Shown here piece after piece: positions 19,918 to 29,156 of a DNA stretch of 64,000 nucleotides. The translations under genes were made by a program, and so were the position numbers. The stretch is from contig NZ_JAHBRW010000001.1 in assembly GCF_018398315.1 (NCBI RefSeq), positions 124,001-188,000 of the forward strand, written 5' to 3'. The notes below the pieces were generated by a model. That model was not told the DNA's origin and did no database searches. It was given only the letters and a program-made list of their open reading frames with translations. Source of the stretch: Chelatococcus sp. YT9. GTDB lineage: Bacteria; Pseudomonadota; Alphaproteobacteria; Rhizobiales; Beijerinckiaceae. Positions within the stretch are counted from its first letter, which is position 1, and each line of letters starts with the position of its first letter.

Positions 19918-20520
19918 ATGGTTGTGATGGCTCGAGACCGGCATATCGTCAGGCCGGCCCTTCGGAGCGGTGCAATCGCTTTGGCTGTCGGCCTGATGCT
20001 GGCAGGCTGCTCATCCTCTTCCGGGACGTCGAGCGGCGGCACTTCGGTCGGCAATTTCCTGCTCTATGGCGGAGCCACCGTGCCCCCGGAAGCAGCGGTG
20101 CCAGAGTACGAGGTCGTTTGCCCCAAGGTCGATATCACCGAAGGCGGCTCCGCCATTCGGGTCGGCGGCGAGAATCCACGCTACCAGGTCTCCATCACCG
20201 ATGTCGCCCGGGAATGCACCATGACCGGCGGCGGTGGTTATCAGCTGAAGATCGGCGTCGAAGCGCTCGCGCTGCTCGGTTCCGGCGGCAATGTCGGCCG
20301 CGTTACCGTCCCGGTGCATTTCACCGTCAAGCGCGGCAATACAGTCGTCGCCAATCGCACCCGCACAACCGCCGTGGCGTTCGCCTCTGGGGAAACGCAA
20401 ACCGCCTTCACTGTGGTTGAGGACGGTATCGATGTTCCAGCCGGTGAAGGCGAAGTCACCATCATGGTTGGCCTCGGCAGCGCCCCAGCACAGGCGCGCA
20501 CAGGCGGTCGTCGCCGCTAG
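19918..20520 (+). CDS. Conserved lipoprotein of unknown function
   Basis: A 200-residue protein with a charged N-terminus, a hydrophobic stretch and a lipobox LAGC (Cys about residue 31), followed by a Ser/Gly-rich linker. The rest is beta-rich with VCPKVDITEGGSAIRVGG and a C-terminal TIMVGLGSAPAQARTGGRRR. Proteins of this shape are common in Rhizobiales but none of the motifs gives a function. The ATG at 19918 follows AGGGAG by 7 bases. It is transcribed alone, away from the glycan genes and toward the gcv riboswitch. Confidence 0.8.
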   Translation: MVVMARDRHIVRPALRSGAIALAVGLMLAGCSSSSGTSSGGTSVGNFLLYGGATVPPEAAVPEYEVVCPKVDITEGGSAIRVGGENPRYQVSITDVARECTMTGGGGYQLKIGVEALALLGSGGNVGRVTVPVHFTVKRGNTVVANRTRTTAVAFASGETQTAFTVVEDGIDVPAGEGEVTIMVGLGSAPAQARTGGRRR

Positions 20521-20636
20521 AGCAATCCGGGATGAAGAAATGCCGTTTCCCCGCAAAATTGCGCAGGAATAGAAGCTCCGGGTGATTCAGCGCCCGAAAA
20601 GACGTGCAGCGCAAAAGCGGAATCACTCCGCGCCGA

Positions 20637-20664
20637 TTGACAGATCTGGCCGAGGGCTTATGAC
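20637..20664 (+). promoter_or_regulatory. Probable sigma-70 promoter of gcvTH
   Basis: TTGACA at 20637-20642 is separated by 16 bases from TATGAC at 20659-20664. A start near 20671 would put the transcript just ahead of the first glycine aptamer. This is a sequence match only. Confidence 0.6.
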
Positions 20665-20679
20665 GGTCACTGTCGTTCA

Positions 20680-20886
20680 TCCCTGCGGAAGAGCCCGGAC
20701 CGCCCCACGGTCCGGCGCCGAAGGCGCAACCACCCCGGAAACGCTCAGGCACAAGGGACCGCACGGGATTTGACACTCTGGAAAGCGGGTTGCCCCTTGG
20801 GCCGCCTCACCGACGGGGGTAATCGCGGGATGGCTATGACGCCGTCCAGGCGGGAAATCTCTCAGGTCCACAGACAGAGGGGGTGC
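20680..20886 (+). promoter_or_regulatory. Tandem glycine riboswitch upstream of gcvT
   Basis: Two glycine aptamers lie head to tail. The first (about 20680-20768) has the core CGCCGAAGGCGCAA and GGAAACGCTCAGGC with a closing ACAAGGGACCGCACGGG. The second (about 20772-20886) starts TTTGACACTCTGGAAAGC, has the core CACCGACGGGGGTAA and ends GGGAAATCTCTCAGGTCC then ACAGACAGAGGGGG. The short joining sequence TTTGACACTCTGGA is typical of alphaproteobacterial tandem glycine switches. A hairpin (atccggt / accggat, about 20892-20915) and a small GCCC/GGGC hairpin follow and may form the expression platform before the gcvT ribosome site. Confidence 0.9.
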
Positions 20887-20970
20887 GCATGGATCCGGTT
20901 TCCATTGGGACCGGATGCCCGTTTGGGCAATTATAACCATGGGCGTCCCTATTTTGTGGAAGGATCTGGA

Positions 20971-22110
20971 ATGGCGGGCCAGTCGAACGACGATCTCCCC
21001 TTGCGTACTCCATTATACGAGCGGCACGTTGCCCTTGGCGCTCGCATGGCGCCCTTTGCCGGCTATGAAATGCCTATCCAGTACAGCAAGGGCATCCTGC
21101 ACGAGCATCTTCATACCCGGGCGGCGGCTGGATTGTTCGATGTCTCGCACATGGGGCAGGCTGTTCTCGTCGGTCCCGATCACGCGACGACCGCAGCCGC
21201 GCTGGAAGCTCTCGTTCCCGCCGATATTGCCGGGCTGGGCCTCGGTCGGCAGCGCTATACTCAGTTCCTCAACGAGCAGGGCGGTATCCTTGACGATCTC
21301 ATGGTTGCGCGCGGCCCCGACCCGGCGGACGACGGCAAGCTTATGCTCGTGGTGAACGCAGGCTGCAAGGAATCCGATTACGTCCACCTCAACCTGAACC
21401 TGCCGGAAGAGGTCAAGCTGCAGCGCAACGACGACAGAGCACTGCTCGCGCTCCAGGGTCCCCAGGCCGCAGCCGTTCTCGCACGCTACGACGAAGCAGC
21501 CGCGGGAATGGGCTTTATGACCGTCGCCGCGCTCACCATCGGCGATATTTCGACGCTCGTCTCACGTTCCGGCTACACGGGTGAGGACGGCTATGAGATC
21601 TCCGTCGCCAACGGTGACGCGGTGGCGCTCTGGGATCTGCTCATGAGCCAGCCTGAGGTCGAGCCGGTTGGCCTCGGCGCGCGCGATTCGCTGAGACTCG
21701 AGGCGGGCCTCTGCCTCTACGGTCATGACATCAATCAGGAGACCTCTCCCGTGGAGGCAGGCCTCTCCTGGTCCATCCAGAAGCGCCGACGCACCGATGG
21801 CGGCTTCCCCGGCTATCGCCGCATCGTAGGCGAGCTCGCCGAGGGGCCGCTGCGGCAGCGCGTCGGTATCCTGCCCCAGGGGCGGGCGCCGGCACGGGAG
21901 GGCACGCAGATTCTCGATGCCAGCGGCGAACTCATCGGCGAGGTGACCTCAGGCGGCTTCGGACCGACGGCTGAGGGCCCCATCGCTATGGGCTATGTCG
22001 TCCGTGACTTCGCGGCGGTGGGCACGGATATTCAGCTGTCCGTACGCGGCAAGCTTCTTCCTGCGAGCATCGTTCCCCTTCCCTTTGTCGCTCATCGCTA
22101 CAAACGCTGA
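20971..22110 (+). CDS. gcvT: Glycine cleavage system T protein (aminomethyltransferase)
   Basis: A 379-residue protein that takes the aminomethyl group from lipoyl-GcvH and passes the one-carbon unit to tetrahydrofolate, releasing ammonia. It has LYERHVALGARMAPFAGYEMPIQY near the N-terminus (quoted family region), DVSHMGQ, SRSGYTGEDGYEI and GLGARDSLRLEAGLCLYGHD with the folate-binding acid. The ATG at 20971 follows GGAAGGA; the frame is open back into the riboswitch, which rules out the longer version. gcvH follows after 27 bp. Confidence 0.97.
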   Translation: MAGQSNDDLPLRTPLYERHVALGARMAPFAGYEMPIQYSKGILHEHLHTRAAAGLFDVSHMGQAVLVGPDHATTAAALEALVPADIAGLGLGRQRYTQFLNEQGGILDDLMVARGPDPADDGKLMLVVNAGCKESDYVHLNLNLPEEVKLQRNDDRALLALQGPQAAAVLARYDEAAAGMGFMTVAALTIGDISTLVSRSGYTGEDGYEISVANGDAVALWDLLMSQPEVEPVGLGARDSLRLEAGLCLYGHDINQETSPVEAGLSWSIQKRRRTDGGFPGYRRIVGELAEGPLRQRVGILPQGRAPAREGTQILDASGELIGEVTSGGFGPTAEGPIAMGYVVRDFAAVGTDIQLSVRGKLLPASIVPLPFVAHRYKR

Positions 22111-22137
22111 TCAACAGAAGACCTTCCGGAGAAAGAT

Positions 22138-22512
22138 ATGACCACACGGTATTCCAAGGACCACGAATACGTCCGCCTTGAAGGTGATACGGCGACCGTC
22201 GGTATCACCGACTATGCCCAGGAGCAGCTCGGGGACGTCGTGTTCATCGAACTCCCCGAGATCGGCAAGGTGTTTGCCAAGGGCGACGATGCCGCCGTGG
22301 TGGAGAGCGTGAAGGCCGCGAGTGAAGTCTACGCGCCGCTGGCGGGTGAAGTGGTCTCCATCAATTCTGAGTTGGAGGCCGCTCCCGGGACCATCAATGA
22401 AGATCCCACCGGCAAGGGCTGGTTCTTCAAGATGAAGCTCGCTGATCCAGCCGAGTTCGAGAGCCTGATGAGCGAAAGCGACTACGAGGACTTCCTGAAG
22501 TCGATCAGCTGA
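22138..22512 (+). CDS. gcvH: Glycine cleavage system H protein
   Basis: A 124-residue lipoyl carrier that shuttles the aminomethyl group between the P, T and L proteins. The lipoyl lysine is in [14 protein letters not shown], and the protein has the usual length and start ([16 protein letters not shown]). It is the last gene of the unit: a strong terminator lies 30 bp after its stop, and no gcvP follows, although gcvP commonly follows gcvH in this group. Confidence 0.98.
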   Translation: MTTRYSKDHEYVRLEGDTATVGITDYAQEQLGDVVFIELPEIGKVFAKGDDAAVVESVKAASEVYAPLAGEVVSINSELEAAPGTINEDPTGKGWFFKMKLADPAEFESLMSESDYEDFLKSIS

Positions 22513-22541
22513 TCTCATCTGCATCGCCGCCTAAAACGACG

Positions 22542-22567
22542 AACCCCGGCGCACGCCGGGGTTTTTT
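22542..22567 (+). terminator. Rho-independent terminator of gcvTH
   Basis: A GC-rich stem aaccccggc/gccggggtt with a short loop is followed directly by a run of six T. It lies 30 bp after the gcvH stop. Confidence 0.93.
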
Positions 22568-22627
22568 CGTTGGGCCGTCGCCGTTCATCGGCGGGGATGT
22601 CCCGGCCAGGGTTGCGAAACCGCAGGT

Positions 22628-22667
22628 GAAAAAAGAAAGCCCGGCTCCGCATACCAGAGCCGGGCTT
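22628..22667 (-). terminator. Rho-independent terminator of the F0 ATP synthase operon
   Basis: On the minus strand a 10-bp stem (22638-22647 / 22657-22666, agcccggctc and complement) with a 9-base loop is followed by TTCTTTTTTC. It lies 34 bp downstream of the last F0 gene. Confidence 0.9.
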
Positions 22668-22700
22668 CCTATTGAACCGGAGCAGAATGCTCAGGTGTTA

Positions 22701-23180
22701 TCAGTTAAGCTTCGAACGCAGGTCGGCAAGGCTCGACGCAAAGATCGAAGCGCCCTTCTCACCCTGGACGGCATCCTTGAGGACGACCTCGGATGCCTTC
22801 AGGGCGGCATCGATAGCCGCTGCCCGCACTTCCGCCGTGGCCTGAGCCTCCGCCTGAGCGATCTTCGCCTCGGCGGAAGCCGTGCGGCGCGCCACAAAGT
22901 CGCTCATCCGCTGGTGGGCCTCATTGGCAACGCGCTCAGCTTCCGCCTTCGCATTCGCGACAATGTCCGCGGCTTCCTTCTCGGCCGCAGCCCGCTTGGC
23001 CTGATATTCCTTCAGGAGGGCCTCGGCCTCAGCACGGAAGCGCGTCGCCTCGGCCAGTTCATCGGAGATGCGCTTGGCACGGGCATCGAGCCCCGCAACG
23101 ATAGCCCGACCGCCACCCAGATAAAGCGCCAGAACGAGAAAGAGAACGAACGAGACGGCGGCCCAGAAAGTGGCGTCCAT
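22701..23180 (-). CDS. atpF: ATP synthase F0 subunit b
   Basis: A 159-residue peripheral-stalk subunit with one N-terminal membrane helix (FWAAVSFVLFLVLALYLGGG). A long Ala/Glu-rich amphipathic helix with an 11-residue-type periodicity follows, ending SLADLRSKLN. It pairs with the b' subunit encoded 4 bp upstream. The absence of F1 genes here is normal: alphaproteobacteria keep F0 and F1 genes in separate operons. Confidence 0.96.
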   Translation of the reverse strand: MDATFWAAVSFVLFLVLALYLGGGRAIVAGLDARAKRISDELAEATRFRAEAEALLKEYQAKRAAAEKEAADIVANAKAEAERVANEAHQRMSDFVARRTASAEAKIAQAEAQATAEVRAAAIDAALKASEVVLKDAVQGEKGASIFASSLADLRSKLN

Positions 23181-23184
23181 GATC

Positions 23185-23718
23185 TTACCCCTTCAAGGCT
23201 GTCTTGACGGCCGCGGAGACCTGTTCCTGGGGCGGCTTGTCGCCGAGCACGCGCTGAAGGATTGCGTCAGCCGCATCGGTGGCGATGCCCTCGACATGGG
23301 TGAGCGCTGCCGCCTTTGTCTCCGAGATGACCTTCTCGGCCGCAGCCAGCTTCTCGGCCAGGGCCGCGTCAAGCTCACGACGCTTGGCGTCCGTTTCGGC
23401 CTGCAGGCGCTGATGCGTCTCGGCCGCGATCGCCTGCGAACGGGACTTTGCATCCGACAGCGCCGCCTCATAGGCGAGACCAGCCGCTTCGGCTTCCTTC
23501 TTGGCGGCAATCGCCTCATGAAGGTCGCCCTGAATTTTTTCGTGCCGCTGCGCAATAGTTCCGCCGATGCGCGGCAATGCCACTTTCGCGAGGAACCAGT
23601 AAAGCAGAGCGAATGTCACCGCCAACCAGAACAGCTGCGACGCAAACGTCTCGGCTTGGAACGGCGGGAATGCGCCGCTGCCATGGGCTTCGGCCCCAGT
23701 CGTGACCGGTTCGGCCAT
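23185..23718 (-). CDS. ATP synthase F0 subunit b' (AtpF-like)
   Basis: A 177-residue b' subunit with a hydrophilic N-terminal leader of about 30 residues, one membrane helix (LFWLAVTFALLYWFLAKVALP) and a long charged coiled helix. Having both b and b' is typical of photosynthetic bacteria and alphaproteobacteria, where they form a heterodimeric stalk. It is 80 bp downstream of atpE in the same operon. Confidence 0.95.
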   Translation of the reverse strand: MAEPVTTGAEAHGSGAFPPFQAETFASQLFWLAVTFALLYWFLAKVALPRIGGTIAQRHEKIQGDLHEAIAAKKEAEAAGLAYEAALSDAKSRSQAIAAETHQRLQAETDAKRRELDAALAEKLAAAEKVISETKAAALTHVEGIATDAADAILQRVLGDKPPQEQVSAAVKTALKG

Positions 23719-23798
23719 TCGTCAACTCCGCATCGCGCGATGACCCCCGGACGCGAGTTCCGAAGGTCTGGTCGCCATCACTCGAATGTAGCTTCGCC

Positions 23799-24026
23799 TC
23801 AGACGGCGAAGAGCAGAAGCAGCGCGACGAGAAGCGAGAAGATGCCGAGAGCTTCCGTCAGCGCGAAGCCGAGGAGCAGGGTCGGGCGCTGGCCATCAGC
23901 CGCAGACGGGTTGCGCAGGGCGCCGGCGAAGAACTGACCGAAGAGGTTGCCGAGGCCAATGGCGGCGCCGGCCATACCGAGGCACGCGAGACCCGCGCCG
24001 ATGTACTTTGCTGCAACAGGATCCAT
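23799..24026 (-). CDS. atpE: ATP synthase F0 subunit c
   Basis: A 75-residue two-helix proteolipid of the rotor ring. The polar loop RNPSA and the second helix with the proton-carrying acid ([20 protein letters not shown], Glu) are visible. The first helix has the small-residue pattern [19 protein letters not shown]. Length and sequence are normal for a proton-driven alphaproteobacterial c subunit; there is no sodium-binding signature. Confidence 0.98.
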   Translation of the reverse strand: MDPVAAKYIGAGLACLGMAGAAIGLGNLFGQFFAGALRNPSAADGQRPTLLLGFALTEALGIFSLLVALLLLFAV

Positions 24027-24069
24027 CTTTAGTGCTCCTTGGGAGATGGCGGAAAAACCGGCCGGGGTA

Positions 24070-24819
24070 TCAGTGGCCGGGATGCAGGGCGTCGTGCAGA
24101 TAAATGCTTGTCAGCACGGCGAAGACATAGGCCTGCAGAACCGCGACGAGCACCTCAAGCGCAGTCAATGCGACAGTGAAGATGAGCGGCAGAGGCGACA
24201 GGATGGCGAGGAAGCCCTGGGCCAGCAGGATCGTGACAAAACCCGCGAAGATCTTGAGGGCAATGTGTCCGGCCAACATGTTGGCAAAAAGACGAACAGC
24301 CAGGCTGATCGGGCGGGACAGGAAGGAGACGACCTCAACGGCCACGAGCAGCGGCAAGAGCCAGCCTGGCACGCCGGAGGGCACGAAGAGCTTGAGGAAG
24401 CCCATGCCATGTTTGGCGAAGCCATAGACGATCACGACGCCAATGACGAGAAGCGACAGCGCTCCCGTGACGATGATCTGGCTCGTGACCGTAAACGAGT
24501 ACGGCAGCAGACCCAGCACGTTCGCCATCAGAATGAAGCTGAAGAGCGAGAACACGAACGGCAGGAAAACCATGCCGTCCTTGCCGGCGGATTGTCTTAC
24601 GGTGTTGGCCACGAACTCGTAGGTTAATTCCCCGAGATTCTGGAGGCGGCCGGGCACCATAGCGCGCCGGCTCGAGGTCAGCAGCAGGAAGACGATGACG
24701 ATCGCCACCGAGGCGACCATGAAGGCCGCAGAATTGGTGAAGTGAATCGGGGATTCACTGATGTGGAAAAGCGGACCCGAGAGGGGCTTAATCTGGAACT
24801 GTTCGGTGGGACTGGCCAT
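24070..24819 (-). CDS. atpB: ATP synthase F0 subunit a
   Basis: A 249-residue membrane subunit that forms the proton half-channels against the c ring. The essential Arg is in [15 protein letters not shown] and the C-terminal helices have [19 protein letters not shown]. The ATG at 24817-24819 gives [13 protein letters not shown], matching the usual family start; an in-frame ATG eight codons upstream is less likely. It lies between atpI and atpE. Confidence 0.97.
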   Translation of the reverse strand: MASPTEQFQIKPLSGPLFHISESPIHFTNSAAFMVASVAIVIVFLLLTSSRRAMVPGRLQNLGELTYEFVANTVRQSAGKDGMVFLPFVFSLFSFILMANVLGLLPYSFTVTSQIIVTGALSLLVIGVVIVYGFAKHGMGFLKLFVPSGVPGWLLPLLVAVEVVSFLSRPISLAVRLFANMLAGHIALKIFAGFVTILLAQGFLAILSPLPLIFTVALTALEVLVAVLQAYVFAVLTSIYLHDALHPGH

Positions 24820-24893
24820 TGGCCGCTCGGCTCCCGCTTCCATGTCCGCGCCGGATGACCGGACGCACTCCGCCTAACCAAAGACCAGGATCG

Positions 24894-25259
24894 CTATTTC
24901 CTCGATCCCGACCTCACGAACCCGGCCGCGCGCATGACGTTCATCACGCCCGCCGCAAAACCGAGCAATAGAAGGATCATCAGGCCCCACGGCTTGGTGC
25001 CGAAGAACTGATCCACTCCCCATCCAAGGGCCGCCCCGACGATGACGCCGGAAACGAACTCCCCGGCAAGCCGCATGGCGCTTCCAAGCGACGAGGCATC
25101 CGCCTTGTCACCGGCGCCAGCCTCTCCCGAAGGAGATTGCCTTGCCTTCTCCGCCACAGCGAGCCTGTCACCAAGATCATGGAGCCGCTTGGCGAGCTCC
25201 TGATCTCTGGATCCTGCCGGGCCGTTTGTCCCGGATGGCGGCGGCTTATCACCAGCCAT
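24894..25259 (-). CDS. atpI: AtpI-like protein (ATP synthase-associated)
   Basis: A 121-residue protein with a hydrophilic N-terminal half and two C-terminal membrane helices (LAGEFVSGVIVGAALGWGVD and PWGLMILLLLGFAAGVMNVM). This matches the alphaproteobacterial AtpI/AtpQ-type proteins encoded first in the F0 operon and thought to help c-ring assembly or magnesium/proton handling. It follows a 5' leader of about 118 bases. Confidence 0.9.
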   Translation of the reverse strand: MAGDKPPPSGTNGPAGSRDQELAKRLHDLGDRLAVAEKARQSPSGEAGAGDKADASSLGSAMRLAGEFVSGVIVGAALGWGVDQFFGTKPWGLMILLLLGFAAGVMNVMRAAGFVRSGSRK

Positions 25260-25383
25260 GGCAGATCCCTAGGAATGACGGCGCACAATGGCGCAGCTAG
25301 ATGAGATCCATGTAGACAAACGTCAAGCCGGCACTCTTTTTGAGGGTGTCGGCGTGAAGTTCAAGGCTCCATGAACGCGGCGC

Positions 25384-25412
25384 ACAATAGTGAGCGACCG
25401 GGAGAGTGTCAA
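25384..25412 (-). promoter_or_regulatory. Sigma-70 promoter of the F0 ATP synthase operon
   Basis: On the minus strand TTGACA (25412-25407) is separated by exactly 17 bases from TATTGT (25389-25384). This predicts a start near 25377 and a leader of roughly 118 bases before atpI. The rest of the 246-bp gap up to smc shows no gene. Confidence 0.75.
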
Positions 25413-25505
25413 GAATACGGCGAAAAAGTATAAGTCCTTGAGATAATTGGAAAAATTACAACTCCACCGTGACCCGGGAGAAATACTTTCCTCCCTATCC
25501 AAACA

Positions 25506-28500
25506 TTAGGTCGCTTCGAGGATGCGTTCGGCGACCTCAAGGTCCACTGAGACAAGCTGCGAAACCCCGCGCTCGGCCATCGTCACGCCGAACAGCCGGT
25601 CCATCTGCGCCATGGTGATCGGATTGTGGGTAATGACGATGAAGCGCGTTTCCGTCTGCCGGGCCATGTCACGCAAGAGCTGGCAATAGCGCTCGACATT
25701 GGCATCATCGAGGGGTGCGTCCACCTCGTCCAGAACGCAGACGGGCGAGGGGTTTGTGAGGAACACCGCGAAAATGAGCGCCGTCGCGGTCAGGGCCTGC
25801 TCGCCACCGGACAGAAGCGTCATCACCTGGGGCTTCTTGCCGGGCGGCCGCACGAGGATCTCCAGGCCGGCCTCAAGCGGATCGTCCGAATCAATCAGCG
25901 TCAGCTCGGCCGTGCCCCCGCCAAAAAGGCTGGTGAACAAGCGCTGGAAATGTCCGTTCACGATATCGAAGGCGGCGAGCAGCCGCTCGCGCCCCTCACG
26001 ATTGAGATTGCCGATCGCCTGGCGCAGGCGCCGAATCGCCTCCGTCAGGTCACTGCGCTCGCCGGTGAGACTGTCTCGCTTCTCCTCGGCTTCCGCCAAT
26101 TCCATCTCGGCGCGCAGGTTGACCGCGCCCAGCCGTTCGCGATCAGCCTTCAGGTCGGCAAGCCTTGTCTCCACGGTCGAGGCTTCCGGCAATTGCGAAT
26201 CGACGGCGACGCCCGCCTGCTCGTGGAGCGTGGCCGGCGAGGCCTCCAGCGTTTCGGCAACGTCGCGCATGACCTCCGTAAGCCTGGCGCGTGCCGCCTC
26301 GAGGCGGGCTTCCGTTCCGGCGCGTGCCTCGCGGGCGGTCGCGAGTTCTTCGAGCGCAACCTTGGCGAGCCGATCCGCGTCTACGAGAGCCTTTTCAGCC
26401 TCGGCGAGACGATCGGCGGCCGCCTGGCGCCGCTCCTCGGCCTCGGCAATCTCCGAGAGAAGCGTGCGGCGGCGCAGCAGAAACGTATCGGACGCCTCCG
26501 CGAGCTGTTCGAGCTCGGTCTCGGTGGCGGCACGACGCTCGGCGAGTTCCTCACTGGCTTCCGCCGCGCGCGTCGCGCGGGCTGTCCAGGCGTCGATCTC
26601 CGCAGCGATCGCGGCGTGGCGTTGGCGGCGCAGTTCCGCCTCGCGCTGCTGGCTCTGGACCTTTGCCCTGACATCAGCGGTCGCGCCGCGCTGGGCGGCC
26701 ACGATCGCCGCCGAACTATCAAGCCGCCCCTTTATCTCGGGCAAAGTATCGAGTTCGTCCAGCCGCGCCTCGATTTCCTCGATACGGGCCAGCCCTTCCT
26801 CCTCCGCCGCGCAAAGCCGGGCCTGAGCCTCAACGAGGCCGAGCCGGCGCGCTGCCGCCGCCGCGTCGTTGCGCTCGGCCGTGGTGAATGCCTCGCGGGC
26901 CCTGTCCATTTCGCGGCGGGCAGCGCGCTCGGCCTCGATCGCGGCTCCCTCCCGGCGAGCGGCCTCGGCGACGCTTTCGCGGGCGTCGTGCAACCCTTCG
27001 GCCGCTTCATCTGCGGCGAGACGCGCCTCGGCAGCCTCGGCCTCGAGCTCGGCGAGACGATTGCGTTCGGCGAGTCGGCGTGCCGCTGGGGATGGTGCCT
27101 CGGCGGCGACCGTGAAGCCGTCCCAGCGCCAGAGATCACCTTCGCGCGAGACGAGCCGTTGTCCGGGCTTCAGCGAAGGGCGAAGCCGCGCTCCGTCACG
27201 ACGCTCCACAACGCCGATCTGGCTCAAGCGACGGGCGAGAGCGGACGGTCCGTCGACACTGTCGGCCAGCGGCACTGCCCCATCTGGAAGTGCCGGGTCT
27301 TCCGCCGCCATGGCCGAGACATCCGCCCAGTGTGAAGGCGCAGAGCACGCGAGCGGGGCGTCGAGATCCTCGCCGAGCGCAGCGGCAAGCGCGGCTTCAT
27401 AGCCCTTGCTAACCGTGATGGTCTCTATGACACCCTGCCAGGGGCCGTCCGTCGGCGCCGCAACAAGCTTTGCGAGGGTCCGCGCCTCGGTGTCCAGGCG
27501 CTGCGCCCGACGCTCCAGCTCGGCGGCGGGGCCTGCGACTTGGGCTTCGCGATCGCGCGCCATCTCGACGGCGAGGCGCGCCTCGGCGATCCCCTCCTCG
27601 GCGATCGCGGAACGCTCTTCGGCCAAAGCCAGGCCCTCGCGGAGCGCTTCCAGGGCGTCCGCTCCGGCAGTGCCGTCGTCCAGCTCGGCGAGTTGATCTT
27701 CAATGACCCTGCGTTCATGTGCGGCGCGCTCGACGCGGGATCGCTCATCCCGCAGCGACCGCTCGAAGGCAGCGTGTTTGGCGCTCGCTTCCGCGAGCTC
27801 TGCCTGAAAGGCGACCAGCTCGCGCTCGGCGCTCGCCAGGCGCGCCTCCGCCGTCGCCAGTTCTGCCTTGAGGGCCTTTGCGTCGTCCGTGTCGCCCGAG
27901 GCAGCGCTGAGTTCGTCCTGTTCGCCCCGCAGCTTCAGCAGCGTCATCGCCGCGTCGCTACCCGACGCCTGTTCACGCGCCAGATCACGGTCGATTTCGA
28001 CCAGCCGGCGCTCCAGCTCGGTCTGTCGCTCGCGCGAGCGCCGCTCCTCGCCATCGAGCTCGTTGCGCGCCAGGGTCAAGCGCTGCAGAGCCGCCGCAGC
28101 CTCGACCTCTACCTGTCGCAACCCCGGAAGCGCGTGAGCTGCAATGGCCTGCGCCTTGACAGCCTCAGCCTGCGCCTGGGTGCGTTCTGCAACCAGCCTC
28201 ACTTCAGCAGCCAGCGCCTGCTCGGATTGCGCCACGGTGGCACGCGCCTCGGTGAAAGCAATGAGCAGGATGAGCGCTTCAAGCTTGCGGATGTCGGCCG
28301 ACAGCGAGCGGTATCGCTGGGCCTGCCGTCCTTGCCGGCGGAGCGCATCGACTTGCGTCTCGATCTCGCGCATCACGTCATCGAGCCGCAGCAGGTTGTC
28401 CTCGGCCGCCTTGAGGCGCAATTCGGCTTCATGGCGGCGGGTATGCAGGCCAGCGACGCCGGCCGCATCCTCCAGGATACGGCGGCGCGCCTGAGGCTTC

Positions 28501-28964
28501 GCCGCGATGATCTCGCCGATCTGCCCCTGGCGCACCATCGCGTGGGAACGTGCGCCGGTCGCCGCGTCCGCGAACAGGAGTTGCACGTCGCGGGCACGGA
28601 CCTCGCGACCGTTGATGCGATAGGAGGAGCCCGACTCACGCTCAATCCGGCGGGCGATTTCCAGATTGTCGGAATCGTTGAAGGCAGCAGGCGCCGTCCG
28701 GCCGCTGTTGTCCACGACGACCATCACCTCGGCGCTGTTGCGCGCCGGCCGACCATTGGTGCCGGCAAAGATGACGTCATCCATGCCCGAAGCACGCAGG
28801 GACTTATACGAGCTTTCGCCCATGACCCAACGAAGCGCCTCGACGAGATTCGACTTCCCGCAGCCATTGGGGCCGACGACACCCGTGAGGCCCGGCTCGA
28901 TCAGGAACTCGGACGGCTCGACGAAGGACTTGAAGCCCGCGATCTTGAGGCGAGTGAGCTTCAT
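25506..28964 (-). CDS. smc: Chromosome segregation protein SMC
   Basis: A 1152-residue condensin ATPase. The Walker A motif GPNGCGKSNLVEALRWVMGE is at about residues 32-40 onward. A hinge region at about 500-650 (GVIETITVSKGYEAALAAALGE) splits two long Ala/Glu/Arg-rich coiled coils. The C-terminal lobe has the ABC signature LLSGGEQALTATAL and Walker B CVLDEVDAPLDDANV. The ATG at 28962-28964 gives the standard MKLTRLKIAGFKSFV start. It loads on DNA with ScpA/ScpB to organise and separate chromosomes. The coiled-coil composition leaves very long antisense open frames, which are not genes. Confidence 0.98.
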   Translation of the reverse strand: MKLTRLKIAGFKSFVEPSEFLIEPGLTGVVGPNGCGKSNLVEALRWVMGESSYKSLRASGMDDVIFAGTNGRPARNSAEVMVVVDNSGRTAPAAFNDSDNLEIARRIERESGSSYRINGREVRARDVQLLFADAATGARSHAMVRQGQIGEIIAAKPQARRRILEDAAGVAGLHTRRHEAELRLKAAEDNLLRLDDVMREIETQVDALRRQGRQAQRYRSLSADIRKLEALILLIAFTEARATVAQSEQALAAEVRLVAERTQAQAEAVKAQAIAAHALPGLRQVEVEAAAALQRLTLARNELDGEERRSRERQTELERRLVEIDRDLAREQASGSDAAMTLLKLRGEQDELSAASGDTDDAKALKAELATAEARLASAERELVAFQAELAEASAKHAAFERSLRDERSRVERAAHERRVIEDQLAELDDGTAGADALEALREGLALAEERSAIAEEGIAEARLAVEMARDREAQVAGPAAELERRAQRLDTEARTLAKLVAAPTDGPWQGVIETITVSKGYEAALAAALGEDLDAPLACSAPSHWADVSAMAAEDPALPDGAVPLADSVDGPSALARRLSQIGVVERRDGARLRPSLKPGQRLVSREGDLWRWDGFTVAAEAPSPAARRLAERNRLAELEAEAAEARLAADEAAEGLHDARESVAEAARREGAAIEAERAARREMDRAREAFTTAERNDAAAAARRLGLVEAQARLCAAEEEGLARIEEIEARLDELDTLPEIKGRLDSSAAIVAAQRGATADVRAKVQSQQREAELRRQRHAAIAAEIDAWTARATRAAEASEELAERRAATETELEQLAEASDTFLLRRRTLLSEIAEAEERRQAAADRLAEAEKALVDADRLAKVALEELATAREARAGTEARLEAARARLTEVMRDVAETLEASPATLHEQAGVAVDSQLPEASTVETRLADLKADRERLGAVNLRAEMELAEAEEKRDSLTGERSDLTEAIRRLRQAIGNLNREGRERLLAAFDIVNGHFQRLFTSLFGGGTAELTLIDSDDPLEAGLEILVRPPGKKPQVMTLLSGGEQALTATALIFAVFLTNPSPVCVLDEVDAPLDDANVERYCQLLRDMARQTETRFIVITHNPITMAQMDRLFGVTMAERGVSQLVSVDLEVAERILEAT

Positions 28965-29156
28965 GGTGTGACCATAACGGGCTGCCGCCGGGCGCCCGCG
29001 GCTCCGGCGGTCAACACACATTGTTCGGCCCAGCCGGAATCAGCGCCGGCTACTAACGCCGGCAGGTCCCGCGATGGAGCATCTTGTCCCATCGAAAGTC
29101 CGGTGCGCGGCGCCAGCCACGTGGGAGCGCGCGCCGCCACATACGCCGCGTGATCC

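Noticed and set aside
20770-20970. Upstream extension of GcvT into 20770
   Set aside because: It would translate the second glycine aptamer; the family start is at 20971 with a ribosome site.
25626-29153. Rightward frames of 569 and 537 codons opposite smc
   Set aside because: They arise from the GC-rich coiled-coil codons of smc and have no domains.
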